From NCBI GenBank assembly GCA_021159525.1, contig JAGHEC010000294.1, positions 1 to 6,325 on the forward strand: a DNA stretch of 6,325 nucleotides, written 5' to 3'. Positions within the stretch are counted from its first letter, which is position 1. Each line of letters opens with the position of its first letter. The notes under the pieces were generated by a model. That model was not told where the DNA came from and searched no databases. It saw only the letters and a list, made by a program, of their open reading frames with translations. Made by a program: the position numbers and the translations under genes. Shown here one piece after another: positions 1 through 6,199 of the stretch. The DNA comes from Deltaproteobacteria bacterium (lineage in GTDB: Bacteria > Desulfobacterota > DSM-4660 > Desulfatiglandales > Desulfatiglandaceae).

Positions 1-302
1 ACATAGCCTGTCTCTTCCATCAGCTCCCTTTCCGCCGCCTCCGCAGGGGTATCCGAGTCCTCAACAAGGCCCCCCGGAATCTCCAGAGTAACCGACCGGG
101 TGCCATGACGATATTGACGCACCAGCACGACTTCCTCAGAGGCCGTCAAGGGGATGACATTCACCCATGCGGACGATTCCAGGATAAAAAACCGGTGGCT
201 CCTCCCGGTTCGGGGGGATACGGCCCGGTCGGTGCGCAGACTGAAGACCCGATAGGATCTGTCCCAGGTACTGTGGATAACTTTCCATGGTTTGGGAAGC
301 AT
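1..302 (-). CDS. Nudix hydrolase, ADP-ribose pyrophosphatase-like (3' end cut by window edge)
   Basis: Family members hydrolyse nucleoside diphosphates linked to another moiety, such as ADP-ribose, using metal ions held by the Nudix helix. About 100 N-terminal residues are visible. The Nudix box spans residues 78-100: G78, then R92-E93-L94, E96-E97 and G99, preceded by EIPGG, which is typical of ADP-ribose/sugar-nucleotide hydrolases. The preceding RQYR segment (62-65) also fits that subgroup. The usual first Glu of the box is Asp (D84), a conservative change. The ATG at 302 is chosen because an in-frame TGA lies 13 codons upstream (with only a CTG between) and the protein then starts like typical family members (MLPKPWKV). 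The ribosome site is weak: AGGTGA at 316-321 is 13 nt away and contains the helicase stop codon. It is almost certainly co-transcribed with the helicase. Substrate cannot be fixed because the specificity region after the box is outside the window. Confidence 0.88.
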   Translation of the reverse strand, partial: MLPKPWKVIHSTWDRSYRVFSLRTDRAVSPRTGRSHRFFILESSAWVNVIPLTASEEVVLVRQYRHGTRSVTLEIPGGLVEDSDTPAEAAERELMEETGY

Positions 303-315
303 AGGATCTTTTTCT

Positions 316-2268
316 TCACCTTTCTTCAGGGGGGTGATTCACGGCCCCTGATTCAGCAAAAAATCGATCGATCTCCGAGATGTCCCGGATTATCCGAATA
401 CGCGGGAGACTTTCCAGAAAAAACCGGCCATATCGGCTGGTCAGGATCCGGACGTCAAGAATGGAGAGGATCCCCCGGTCAGATCCCTTTCTGATCAACC
501 GTCCAAATCCCTGTTTCAGCATGATAATAGCCGAAGGGACCTGGTATTCCATAAAGGGATTGCCGCCCCGCCTCCGAATAGCGTCAATCCTGGCTGCCAC
601 CACAGGATCGCCGGGCGAGTCAAAAGGGAGCCTGTCGATAATGAGACAGCTCAGGGCCTCGCCCGGAACATCCACCCCCTGCCAGAATGCAGCCGTGGCC
701 AGCAGCACCGAATGGATATCCTTCTTGAACCGGCCCAAAAGGTTTGACCTGGGTGCATCGCCCTGGCGGAGAACCTTGTAAGGGAGCTTTTTCTTCAGGA
801 GATCATACACGGTATTCAGGTTGTGGTAGCTGGTGAAGAGAACCAGCGCCCTTCCCCTGGTCCGTTCGAGGATGCGCCCAATCTCCCCGGCCGCATCGTG
901 GCAGAACCCGGGCGAATTGGGATCCTGCAGGCCTCTCGGGATATAGAGGAGGGTCTGGGACCTGAAATCGAAGTGAGGCGGACATACCTCCTGAAGAGTC
1001 GTCTCCGGGAGCCCCAGCCGCGATCGGATATAATCGAAGGCGCCGTTGGCGGTGAGCGTGGCAGACGTAAAAAGGACGGCCTGAACCGAGCTGTACAGAA
1101 GATCCTTCATGGAGGCGGATATATCAAGGGGCGAGGCATGGAGCACCAGGCTCTTTTTCCGTTTTTCATACCAGTTGAGCCAGTTATCGTCCCTTTGCCT
1201 GAGGATCTCTTCCGCGACCCGGCCCATTTCCCTCCCCCTGTCCAGGAGAGGCCGGAGATGGGGTTCCTCCATCAGGCAGGAGACCCCGCACGCCTCCCTT
1301 AAACTGCGGACAATGTCCTGGCCCGGCCCATGGCTCAATCTTTGGAGAAACTCGGGGTCGAGCCTCCCCCTCTCGCCGTATGCCTCAAATACCCGTCTCA
1401 AACGCTCTGCTCCCGCAAGGACCCCATCCAGCATCCTATCCAGCTTCTTTCGTTCCGCCTCTTCAAGTGTGAGCGCCCCCTTTTTAACATCGCCCACCCA
1501 GTCTGTCATCTGACGGGTGCTGAGACTTTCGCCCAGGTAGGCCGTGGCAATTTCCTCAATGGTGTGGGCCTCATCAAAGACAGCCGCCTGAAAGCGGGGG
1601 ATGATCTCGCCGAATCCGCACATCTTCACCTTGAGGTCGGCAAAAAAGAGGTGGTGGTTCACAACGATGACGCGGGCCTTTGCAGCGCGGCTGCGCAGAC
1701 GCGCCAGAAAGCAGTCATCCACGTAGGGACAATCGGATCCCAGGCACTGATCCGAGACACAGGATAGCGCGGACCAGAGAGGATCGTCGTCGCGGAGCCA
1801 TGGGATCTCCCCCCGATCAGCGGACACGGTTTTCTTAAGCCAGGCATCGATGCGCCGGATCTTGTCGGCCTGGAAGGTCTTGAGTAATGAGGCCTGAGAC
1901 GTATACTGCCGATACCGGTACAGGCACAGATAGTTCTCCCTCCCCTTCATCATCATGGCATCCACCGCGAGTCCTGCGGCCTTGCGCAAGAGGGGGATGT
2001 CCTTAAAAATGATCTGTTCCTGGAGATTCTTTGTGCCGGTCGAAAGCACTGCCTTTTTCCCGCTTAAAAGCACGGGGACCAGATAGCCGAAGGTCTTTCC
2101 GGTGCCCGTTCCTGCCTCAATCAAAGCAGGCATATTCCTGCGCAGGGCCTCCCGGGCGAGGAGGGCCATCCTGAGCTGAGAAGGTCGGAACTCAAAACCG
2201 GGAAGCGACCGTGCCAGAATCCCTTCCAGGCCCAGGATCTCTTCAACGGCATCGTTTGATGTGGGCAT
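316..2268 (-). CDS. ATP-dependent DNA helicase, DinG/YoaA family (XPD-like, Fe-S)
   Basis: Superfamily 2, XPD-like 5'-3' DNA helicase that acts in the cytoplasm on repair, R-loop or stalled-fork intermediates (role known from DinG and YoaA). The 650-residue protein has every expected motif: a Q-like FRPSQ (27-31), Walker A AGTGTGKT (52-59), DEAH box (232-235), SAT (402-404), motif V QGVD (530-533) and motif VI QGFGRLIR (586-593). Cysteines 115, 175, 180 and 186 form the Fe-S cluster set; the 5- and 6-residue spacing of the last three equals that in E. coli DinG. The length is close to YoaA (about 640) and shorter than DinG. The frame stays open 55 codons further upstream, but that extension does not look like helicase sequence, so the ATG at 2268 (MPTSNDAV) is preferred. 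No good Shine-Dalgarno precedes it, so the start is the least certain part. The stop is 13 bp before the Nudix start. DinG and YoaA cannot be separated here. Confidence 0.93.
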   Translation of the reverse strand: MPTSNDAVEEILGLEGILARSLPGFEFRPSQLRMALLAREALRRNMPALIEAGTGTGKTFGYLVPVLLSGKKAVLSTGTKNLQEQIIFKDIPLLRKAAGLAVDAMMMKGRENYLCLYRYRQYTSQASLLKTFQADKIRRIDAWLKKTVSADRGEIPWLRDDDPLWSALSCVSDQCLGSDCPYVDDCFLARLRSRAAKARVIVVNHHLFFADLKVKMCGFGEIIPRFQAAVFDEAHTIEEIATAYLGESLSTRQMTDWVGDVKKGALTLEEAERKKLDRMLDGVLAGAERLRRVFEAYGERGRLDPEFLQRLSHGPGQDIVRSLREACGVSCLMEEPHLRPLLDRGREMGRVAEEILRQRDDNWLNWYEKRKKSLVLHASPLDISASMKDLLYSSVQAVLFTSATLTANGAFDYIRSRLGLPETTLQEVCPPHFDFRSQTLLYIPRGLQDPNSPGFCHDAAGEIGRILERTRGRALVLFTSYHNLNTVYDLLKKKLPYKVLRQGDAPRSNLLGRFKKDIHSVLLATAAFWQGVDVPGEALSCLIIDRLPFDSPGDPVVAARIDAIRRRGGNPFMEYQVPSAIIMLKQGFGRLIRKGSDRGILSILDVRILTSRYGRFFLESLPRIRIIRDISEIDRFFAESGAVNHPPEER

Positions 2269-2388
2269 AGGACAGCGGTTGAGATTGACGACGGGTCCGC
2301 GATGATTCAGGAGCACGGCTTTTTCAACAGCACATCGTCCGTGATCCAATGAACGCTGCGGGAAATTAAACCCTACACGTTTCGCATC

Positions 2389-2408
2389 GCACTTCTGGTA
2401 ATAAGTGC
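2389..2408 (-). repeat. Hairpin in the predicted helicase leader
   Basis: GCACTT (2389-2394) and AAGTGC (2403-2408) are a perfect 6-bp inverted repeat with an 8-nt loop. It lies about 120 bp upstream of the chosen helicase start and downstream of the candidate promoter, so it would be transcribed in the leader. It could be an operator or an RNA hairpin; nothing in the sequence decides which. Confidence 0.35.
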
Positions 2409-2445
2409 CTGAACAAAAACCCGGTTCGGGCACGGCTGAGGTTTA

Positions 2446-2474
2446 ATTAGAGCACTTTTGACGTAATCGCTCAA
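2446..2474 (-). promoter_or_regulatory. Candidate sigma-70 promoter for the helicase-Nudix unit
   Basis: On the minus strand, TTGAGC (2469-2474, -35-like) and TCTAAT (2446-2451, -10-like) are separated by 17 bp. The -35 matches consensus at 4 of 6 positions. The -10 lacks the highly conserved A at its second position. It would give a leader of about 170 nt before the ATG at 2268. The call is weak and rests on spacing and position only. Confidence 0.3.
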
Positions 2475-2523
2475 TAAATAGTGGCAGGAGGGTTTTTCTG
2501 ACGCGACTGCCGGGAGGGCGCAA

Positions 2524-2638
2524 GTGTCCCCCGCAGATAAGTTACTGAAGAGACCAGCCCGGGGGCCAGGAGCGGAACAAAAATCAGCCTGCCCCGGCAC
2601 TACGTTCGCTGTTATCCCCCGAATTATTGAGCTGATAC
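2524..2638 (+). repeat. 115-bp dispersed repeat, copy 1 (inverted relative to copy 2)
   Basis: This segment begins GTGTCCCCCGCAGATAAG and ends TTATTGAGCTGATAC. It aligns without gaps to the reverse complement of 6200-6314, with 15 differences in 115 positions (about 87% identity). The similarity fades quickly on the right. On the left a possible extension (TGGCAGGAGGG near 2481 against TGGCAGGCGGG in copy 2) would need a gap of about 34 bp. The 15 differences fall 4/5/6 over the three codon positions of the only shared open frame, so it does not evolve as a protein. It is probably a non-coding intergenic element. The family is not recognised. Confidence 0.85.
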
Positions 2639-2686
2639 GTTGGGTCTTTCAAATTTCGGGGTTTTCGTTCAGACACTAATTAGAGC

Positions 2687-2716
2687 AATCCGCATAATCT
2701 GCAAAATCTGCGGATT
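2687..2716. repeat. Palindrome AATCCGCA...TGCGGATT next to the terminator
   Basis: AATCCGCA (2687-2694) and TGCGGATT (2709-2716) form a perfect 8-bp stem with a 14-nt loop that itself repeats ATCTGC-like sequence. On the plus strand the right arm runs into six A residues. On the minus strand it follows the U-tract of the cold-shock terminator. It may be a back-up hairpin for that terminator or an intergenic repeat; other copies cannot be checked here. Confidence 0.6.
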
Positions 2717-2753
2717 AAAAAAGGCACCCGTCCCCCTGTGAACGCGGCGCCTT
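2715..2753 (-). terminator. Rho-independent terminator of the cold-shock gene
   Basis: Read on the minus strand, AAGGCGCC (2746-2753) pairs with GGTGCCTT (2721-2728) with one G-U pair. Inside it, CGTTC pairs with GGACG with one wobble, leaving a loop of about six bases. The stem is followed by six T residues and AA. It begins about 20 bp after the stop of the cold-shock gene and should separate it from the helicase unit. Confidence 0.85.
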
Positions 2754-2773
2754 CTATGATTCGTCCTGATGGG

Positions 2774-2974
2774 TTACAATTTGGTGACGTTTTTGGCCTT
2801 AGGCCCTCGATCGCTTTCTTCGATCTCGAAGCTCACCCTGTCACCTTCATTCAGGGTCCTGAAGCCCGGCATATTAATCGCCGAGTGGTGAACGAACAAA
2901 TCCTGCCCATCTTCCTGCTCAATAAAGCCAAACCCTTTCCTCTCACTGAACCACTTTACAACTCCTTCTCCCAA
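2774..2974 (-). CDS. Cold-shock domain protein (CspA family)
   Basis: This small single-domain protein binds single-stranded RNA and DNA and acts as a nucleic-acid chaperone in the cytoplasm. The 66 residues match the family's usual length. Visible hallmarks are VVKWF near the N-terminus (5-9), RNP1 KGFGFI (13-18) and RNP2 DLFVHH (25-30), followed by the conserved GFRTLNEGDRVSFE and the ending GPKAKNVTKL. The start is taken as TTG at 2974. A near-perfect Shine-Dalgarno AAGGAGGT (2982-2989) lies 7 nt upstream, and this start gives the normal N-terminus. Two in-frame GTG codons further up (3031 and about 3001) lack a ribosome site and would add residues foreign to the family. It has its own predicted promoter and terminator, so it is probably monocistronic. 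Whether it is cold-inducible cannot be read from the protein. Confidence 0.95.
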   Translation of the reverse strand: MGEGVVKWFSERKGFGFIEQEDGQDLFVHHSAINMPGFRTLNEGDRVSFEIEESDRGPKAKNVTKL

Positions 2975-2981
2975 AGTGCCA

Positions 2982-2989
2982 ACCTCCTT
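2982..2989 (-). promoter_or_regulatory. Ribosome binding site that fixes the TTG start of the cold-shock gene
   Basis: AAGGAGGT on the minus strand is an almost complete match to the anti-Shine-Dalgarno partner and lies 7 nt before the TTG. It is the strongest ribosome site in the window and is the reason for choosing the rare start codon. Confidence 0.85.
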
Positions 2990-3100
2990 TCCCAAATTCA
3001 CGTTGTATGGTCCCAGGCGCCAGGTCGCCACTCTGGCAAAAGGAACTGACCCCTCAGAGTAAATTCGACCCGCAAACGAAGCCAGGCCATCGCTGATGGT
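2990..3100 (-). promoter_or_regulatory. Predicted structured 5' leader of the cold-shock mRNA
   Basis: If transcription begins about 7 nt after the TATAAT box (near 3100), the leader is about 125 nt, much longer than a small gene needs. A perfect hairpin CCATC-GCT-GATGG (3087-3099) would sit at its very 5' end. A second stem, GCCAG (3019-3023) with CTGGC (3033-3037), lies about 45 nt before the start codon. Long structured leaders are known for cold-shock genes such as E. coli cspA, where they control stability and translation with temperature. No cspA cold-box sequence is recognised here, so a thermosensor role is only inferred. Confidence 0.4.
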
Positions 3101-3106
3101 TATGCT

Positions 3107-3131
3107 ATTATACAGTTTTGTCAGGGGTCAA
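3107..3131 (-). promoter_or_regulatory. Promoter of the cold-shock gene
   Basis: A perfect TATAAT (3107-3112) is present on the minus strand in the gap between the DUF4340 stop and the cold-shock gene. The best -35-like hexamer, TTGACC (3126-3131), is only 13 bp upstream, shorter than the usual 16-18 bp. At 17 bp the hexamer is TTCCTT, which matches poorly. The -10 call is good; the -35 is uncertain and may need an activator or be weakly used. Confidence 0.55.
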
Positions 3132-3176
3132 GGAAAAAAAGAATTATTTACCCGCTCTATTTTTTGACGCCTTGTT

Positions 3177-4304
3177 TTACGTGCCCTTTTCAACCAGGTC
3201 CTCAAAATTGGTCAAGAAGGCCTGGTGCTGCCACTCCGGAATGATGAAGACCCATGGTTTCAGGTGTTCATTTTCCCGGGTCTCGCCCACAGCCGGGGCC
3301 GATTCCCCTGCCCCGGTCTTGGCAGAGGCGTCCCGGGTCTGGGCAGAGGCATCCCCCGCCGTTTCCTCTGTTCGCGGCTCATGCGTCACTTGAAGCCGTA
3401 TCCGACAGGGGACCGTAGGCGAACAGGATCTTGCAGGATAGACATGATAAACGCGGCCGTCAAAAAGGGTATAGTCCAGGCGTGCAGAGACATTCTCTTT
3501 CTCGAAATCAGGGGACTCAGAAACAGGTTTGACATCCTCTATGCTGAGGGATGACAGGGCATTGGCCAATCGGTTCACTGAAGATATCTTTATCTTTTGA
3601 TCCGTAAGGGGCGTGACCCAGACAAAATCTTTGCCCTTTTCAGGACGCTTTACTGCATAGCGTACCGTGGCCCCGTCCGGTTCCAGGCAGACAATCCTGC
3701 GGATTTCACTGGCATCCACCTGGACGGGCCGCTTCTTCAACCATTGAGACGGCCCAACCTCGAAGGAGGAGAAGATCTGATCAATCAGGTAGATCCGAGG
3801 CTGGCCCGTAACCATCAGATATTGACCATCCGGGGGCCCTTTTCCCGGATCTGCGATTCTGGTCTTGCCCAAAACCACATCCAGGAGGGGCTTTGCCTCC
3901 GCATCCATCATCCGAATCCGGGTCCCCTTCTCCCCGCTCCGGGCCTCTGCATCGTCCGGCGCTCTCAGGGCGAGACGGTTTGTGACCTCTATTGCAGCCT
4001 CGAACTGCCGCCCCACCTTGACCTCCCTGAGCCGCCTTACGAAATCGGACAGTTTTGAAAAATCGGCTGGATAGCCGAACCGCTCCTCCACAATCCAGAA
4101 ATCGGCCGTTTTCTTCAGGGAGGCAGTCTCCGTAGGGGTGTCAATGACAACAGCCGCAATATCGTTTATCGGAAGCCCTTTAAACAGGGCTCTCCCCATC
4201 TCCCCGGAAGGAGTCTTCGCATCCTGTGAACGAATGACAAGACCCCCGGCCACCGCCAGGACGACCAAAATGACCAGGAGAATTACAAGGGTCTTGGCTT
4301 TCAT
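3177..4304 (-). CDS. DUF4340 membrane-anchored protein, partner of GldG-like ABC protein
   Basis: This 375-residue protein has one N-terminal membrane segment (about residues 5-25) with no lipobox cysteine, followed by a large domain expected outside the cytoplasmic membrane. The segment around residues 66-100 (DFWIVEERFGYPADFSKLSDFVRRL...KVGR) is the recognisable DUF4340 core. It repeats in weaker form later (about 226-262: FVWVTPLTDQKIK...NRLANALSSL), consistent with the repeated fold of the family. Residues 309-345 are a charged, Ala/Thr-rich linker with a short internal repeat, then a conserved-looking C-terminus (HLKPWVFIIPEWQ). The ATG at 4304 overlaps the gldG-like stop as ATGA and has AAGGTGA (4312-4318) 7 nt upstream; the longer open frame starts inside the upstream gene. 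DUF4340 genes often follow gldG-like genes, and their molecular function is not established. No clear terminator follows. Confidence 0.87.
   Translation of the reverse strand: MKAKTLVILLVILVVLAVAGGLVIRSQDAKTPSGEMGRALFKGLPINDIAAVVIDTPTETASLKKTADFWIVEERFGYPADFSKLSDFVRRLREVKVGRQFEAAIEVTNRLALRAPDDAEARSGEKGTRIRMMDAEAKPLLDVVLGKTRIADPGKGPPDGQYLMVTGQPRIYLIDQIFSSFEVGPSQWLKKRPVQVDASEIRRIVCLEPDGATVRYAVKRPEKGKDFVWVTPLTDQKIKISSVNRLANALSSLSIEDVKPVSESPDFEKENVSARLDYTLFDGRVYHVYPARSCSPTVPCRIRLQVTHEPRTEETAGDASAQTRDASAKTGAGESAPAVGETRENEHLKPWVFIIPEWQHQAFLTNFEDLVEKGT
3314..3355 (-). repeat. Two tandem 21-bp units inside the DUF4340 gene
   Basis: Units 3314-3334 and 3335-3355 differ at 3 of 21 positions. They keep frame and encode repeated Asp-Ala-Ser-Ala-(Gln/Lys)-Thr within the linker (about residues 318-331). 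This looks like a recent in-frame duplication in an unconstrained linker. Confidence 0.8.
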
Positions 4305-6184
4305 TTTCTCTTCACCTTCCTCTGTCGGTAGATGGCAAAAAGGACGCCCGCCACACACACCAGGGAGGGCACCAGAAAAATGTTAAGCGCCTTGAGGGTG
4401 GCGCCCAGCCTCTCAATGTCGGCACGCAGGTTCTTTCGCACATTCTTCAACTCCCGGTTGATTTTTTGGCGCTCTTCCCTAAATCGGGCGATCTCCGCCT
4501 CCTGCTCGGAACTCAGGATCATCTTCTGGGATCCATCCTTCTGGGCCTCCAGCTGACGCAGCTTCCGGTTGGTCTCCTCAATCCGGCGGACAAGTTCCTT
4601 TTCCTTGGACAGCCAGCGCTCCTGGGCCTTTTTCTTGAGTTCCAGGACTACTGTAAACGGCCTTTCCAGCTTTCCCCGGGATCTGAGCCCGATCAGATCG
4701 TCGCTCCCGGTAAGGATCTCGGCGGCATTGGAGAGAAAGGTCAGGTTGTCATTGAACATCTGGGAGACGGAGAGTCCAAAGAAATTACCCCGGTGCACAT
4801 AGAACTGATCGGCCAGCATGTCTGCATCCGAGACCACAATAACGGTCGCCTTCCCTTTCCCTTTTGCAAGATGGGGGCCCTGCGGGGTCCCTTCCGGTTT
4901 GTCCCCGGCGTCTTCCGACTCGGGACAGCCTTCGGGGAACGCGGTCTTGAAGGTCCCGCGGATGCGCACTGCCATGTGAAATGGTTGGCCGGCAGGGGCA
5001 AATTTCCTTTTTATGGCCTCCAGGCCGAGATAGGCGTTAAAGGCCTCGGTTAGTCCCGCATTGGTGCTGGAGGACGCCAGGGGCTCGAATTCGGAGTCAG
5101 CGTCCTCCAGCTTCTCAATAGCCCCGGCTACCGGGAACAGCATGGTCTCCAGACCCGCGGTCACCACATCCTCCCGATTAAAAGAATTCCCCCTTGCCGA
5201 GACCATGAGGGGGTTGTCCTCAGCGCCCCTATTCCCGGTCCTTACCCGGGTGGGCTGGCCGAAATCGACCACTGCCTTGGCCGGATCCATGGCAATGCCC
5301 CACGCCTTGAAGACCCGTTTCAGGGAATCGCCCGAAGACCTCAAAAAGCTTTGCTGTCCCTGCTCCCGGTCCGAGATGCAAAGTGGGTCTACAAATATCA
5401 GGGCGTTCCCGCCCGAGAGGACGTATTGATCAATGGCATATTCCAGCCGGGGGCTGATATGCTTGGGATAAACCACCATAAGCAGGTCAAGGGGCATGTC
5501 GATCTTCTGGGCCAGGGGGCTGATCTCCTTGATATCATATGTCTTCTTCATTTCGCGGATGAAAAGCCATTCCTCCCCGGGGGCCTGGCCCGGCATGACC
5601 CTCCCCTTGGTCCCGAAGATCGGGAGGCTGCTGATGATCCCCACCACTTTTTTTTCTGTTGTCTGAAGACCCTGGATGATCCTGGTAATGTCATATTCCA
5701 GCATCTGCTCCTGGGCCGGATCCAGCCAGGGAATCACATCTTCCTGATCTGCGGCGAGAAACACCAGCCCACAATAGATCCTGGCCCCGCCGGTTCTCAT
5801 GGGCTCCACGCCGTACCGCTGGGCCCATTCCTCTTCATCCGAATCGGGTTTGGGGTCTATCATCTCCACGGTGATCCGGCCTTTTCCCTGACGTCGGTAT
5901 TCGGACAGGAAATCCTCCACATGCTTGGCGTACACTTTGATATTGGCGGGAATATCGGGGTTGCTCTTGGAATAAAAGAACTTGATGGCGACCGGTTGCT
6001 TCAGATCGGAAAGGATGTGCCGGGTGCCTTCCGAAAGGGAATAGATATCGTCCTCAGTAACATCCCACCGGATGGCGGCGTAGGATACGATGATATTGAC
6101 AAGAATCAGGACAAGGAAGAGGACGGCCAACCCTGTAACCGATATGAGCGTCCTTTTGTAATCGAAACCTTTCCCTGTTGGCAT
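4301..6184 (-). CDS. GldG-like ABC transport auxiliary protein
   Basis: This 627-residue envelope protein resembles GldG, the auxiliary subunit that works with an ABC ATPase and permease (GldA/GldF) in Bacteroidetes gliding. Relatives outside that phylum are annotated as uncharacterised ABC systems. A membrane segment at about 12-38 is followed by WDVTEDDIYSLSEGTRHILSDL (40-61), typical of the family. The extracytoplasmic domain includes ITVEMIDP (104-111), YDITRIIQGL (164-173), KKVVGIISSLPIFG (178-191) and a GGNALIFVDP strand-turn (258-267). A Gly/Pro/Lys-rich linker (416-445) leads to VIVVSDADMLAD (448-459). A charged coiled coil (about 515-592) then leads to a second membrane segment (599-619) and a basic tail RQRKVKRK. 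The ATG at 6184 is fixed by an in-frame TGA at 6203-6205 and by AAGGAGA (6193-6199), 8 nt upstream. It is translationally coupled to the DUF4340 gene. No ATPase or permease is visible. Substrate unknown. Confidence 0.88.
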   Translation of the reverse strand: MPTGKGFDYKRTLISVTGLAVLFLVLILVNIIVSYAAIRWDVTEDDIYSLSEGTRHILSDLKQPVAIKFFYSKSNPDIPANIKVYAKHVEDFLSEYRRQGKGRITVEMIDPKPDSDEEEWAQRYGVEPMRTGGARIYCGLVFLAADQEDVIPWLDPAQEQMLEYDITRIIQGLQTTEKKVVGIISSLPIFGTKGRVMPGQAPGEEWLFIREMKKTYDIKEISPLAQKIDMPLDLLMVVYPKHISPRLEYAIDQYVLSGGNALIFVDPLCISDREQGQQSFLRSSGDSLKRVFKAWGIAMDPAKAVVDFGQPTRVRTGNRGAEDNPLMVSARGNSFNREDVVTAGLETMLFPVAGAIEKLEDADSEFEPLASSSTNAGLTEAFNAYLGLEAIKRKFAPAGQPFHMAVRIRGTFKTAFPEGCPESEDAGDKPEGTPQGPHLAKGKGKATVIVVSDADMLADQFYVHRGNFFGLSVSQMFNDNLTFLSNAAEILTGSDDLIGLRSRGKLERPFTVVLELKKKAQERWLSKEKELVRRIEETNRKLRQLEAQKDGSQKMILSSEQEAEIARFREERQKINRELKNVRKNLRADIERLGATLKALNIFLVPSLVCVAGVLFAIYRQRKVKRK

Positions 6185-6192
6185 CTTTAAGG

Positions 6193-6199
6193 TCTCCTT
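6193..6199 (-). promoter_or_regulatory. Ribosome binding site of the gldG-like gene
   Basis: AAGGAGA on the minus strand, 8 nt before the ATG at 6184. It directly abuts the end of repeat copy 2, so the repeat forms the sequence just upstream of the ribosome site. Confidence 0.8.

Larger units (their letters stand above)
2269..2773. other. 505-bp gene-free region between helicase and cold-shock gene
   Basis: No convincing gene is seen on either strand. From right to left it holds the cold-shock gene terminator (2715-2753), an 8-bp-stem palindrome (2687-2716), copy 1 of the 115-bp repeat (2524-2638), a candidate promoter for the helicase (2446-2474) and a leader with a small hairpin (2389-2408). 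Another short palindrome, CCCG-GTT-CGGG (2420-2430), is followed on the minus strand by five T residues. Its 4-bp stem is too short to call a terminator. Confidence 0.7.

Noticed and set aside
823..1767. Plus-strand open frames of 134-159 codons antisense to the helicase
   Set aside because: The helicase has all its motifs in the opposite frame, and the antisense translations are rich in Arg/Pro/Gly with no domain signature.
2415..2430. Terminator-like CCCG-GTT-CGGG followed by T5 on the minus strand
   Set aside because: The stem is only 4 bp with a short T-tract and it lies in the likely helicase leader, so intrinsic termination is not supported.
2269..2433. Longer form of the helicase (705 residues) starting at a GTG at 2433
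   Set aside because: The extra 55 residues do not resemble a helicase N-terminus, the GTG has no ribosome site, and the 650-residue form matches YoaA length.
2373..2600. 75-codon minus-strand open frame in the intergenic region
   Set aside because: It crosses half of the repeat and the predicted helicase promoter, with no ribosome site or recognisable sequence.
2774..3031. 85-residue form of the cold-shock protein from the GTG at 3031
   Set aside because: The extra 19 residues are foreign to the family, and the strong AAGGAGGT points to the TTG at 2974.
5351..6190. 279-codon open frame on the plus strand
   Set aside because: It lies wholly antisense to the well-supported gldG-like gene and its translation shows no recognisable domain; it is a GC-rich shadow frame.
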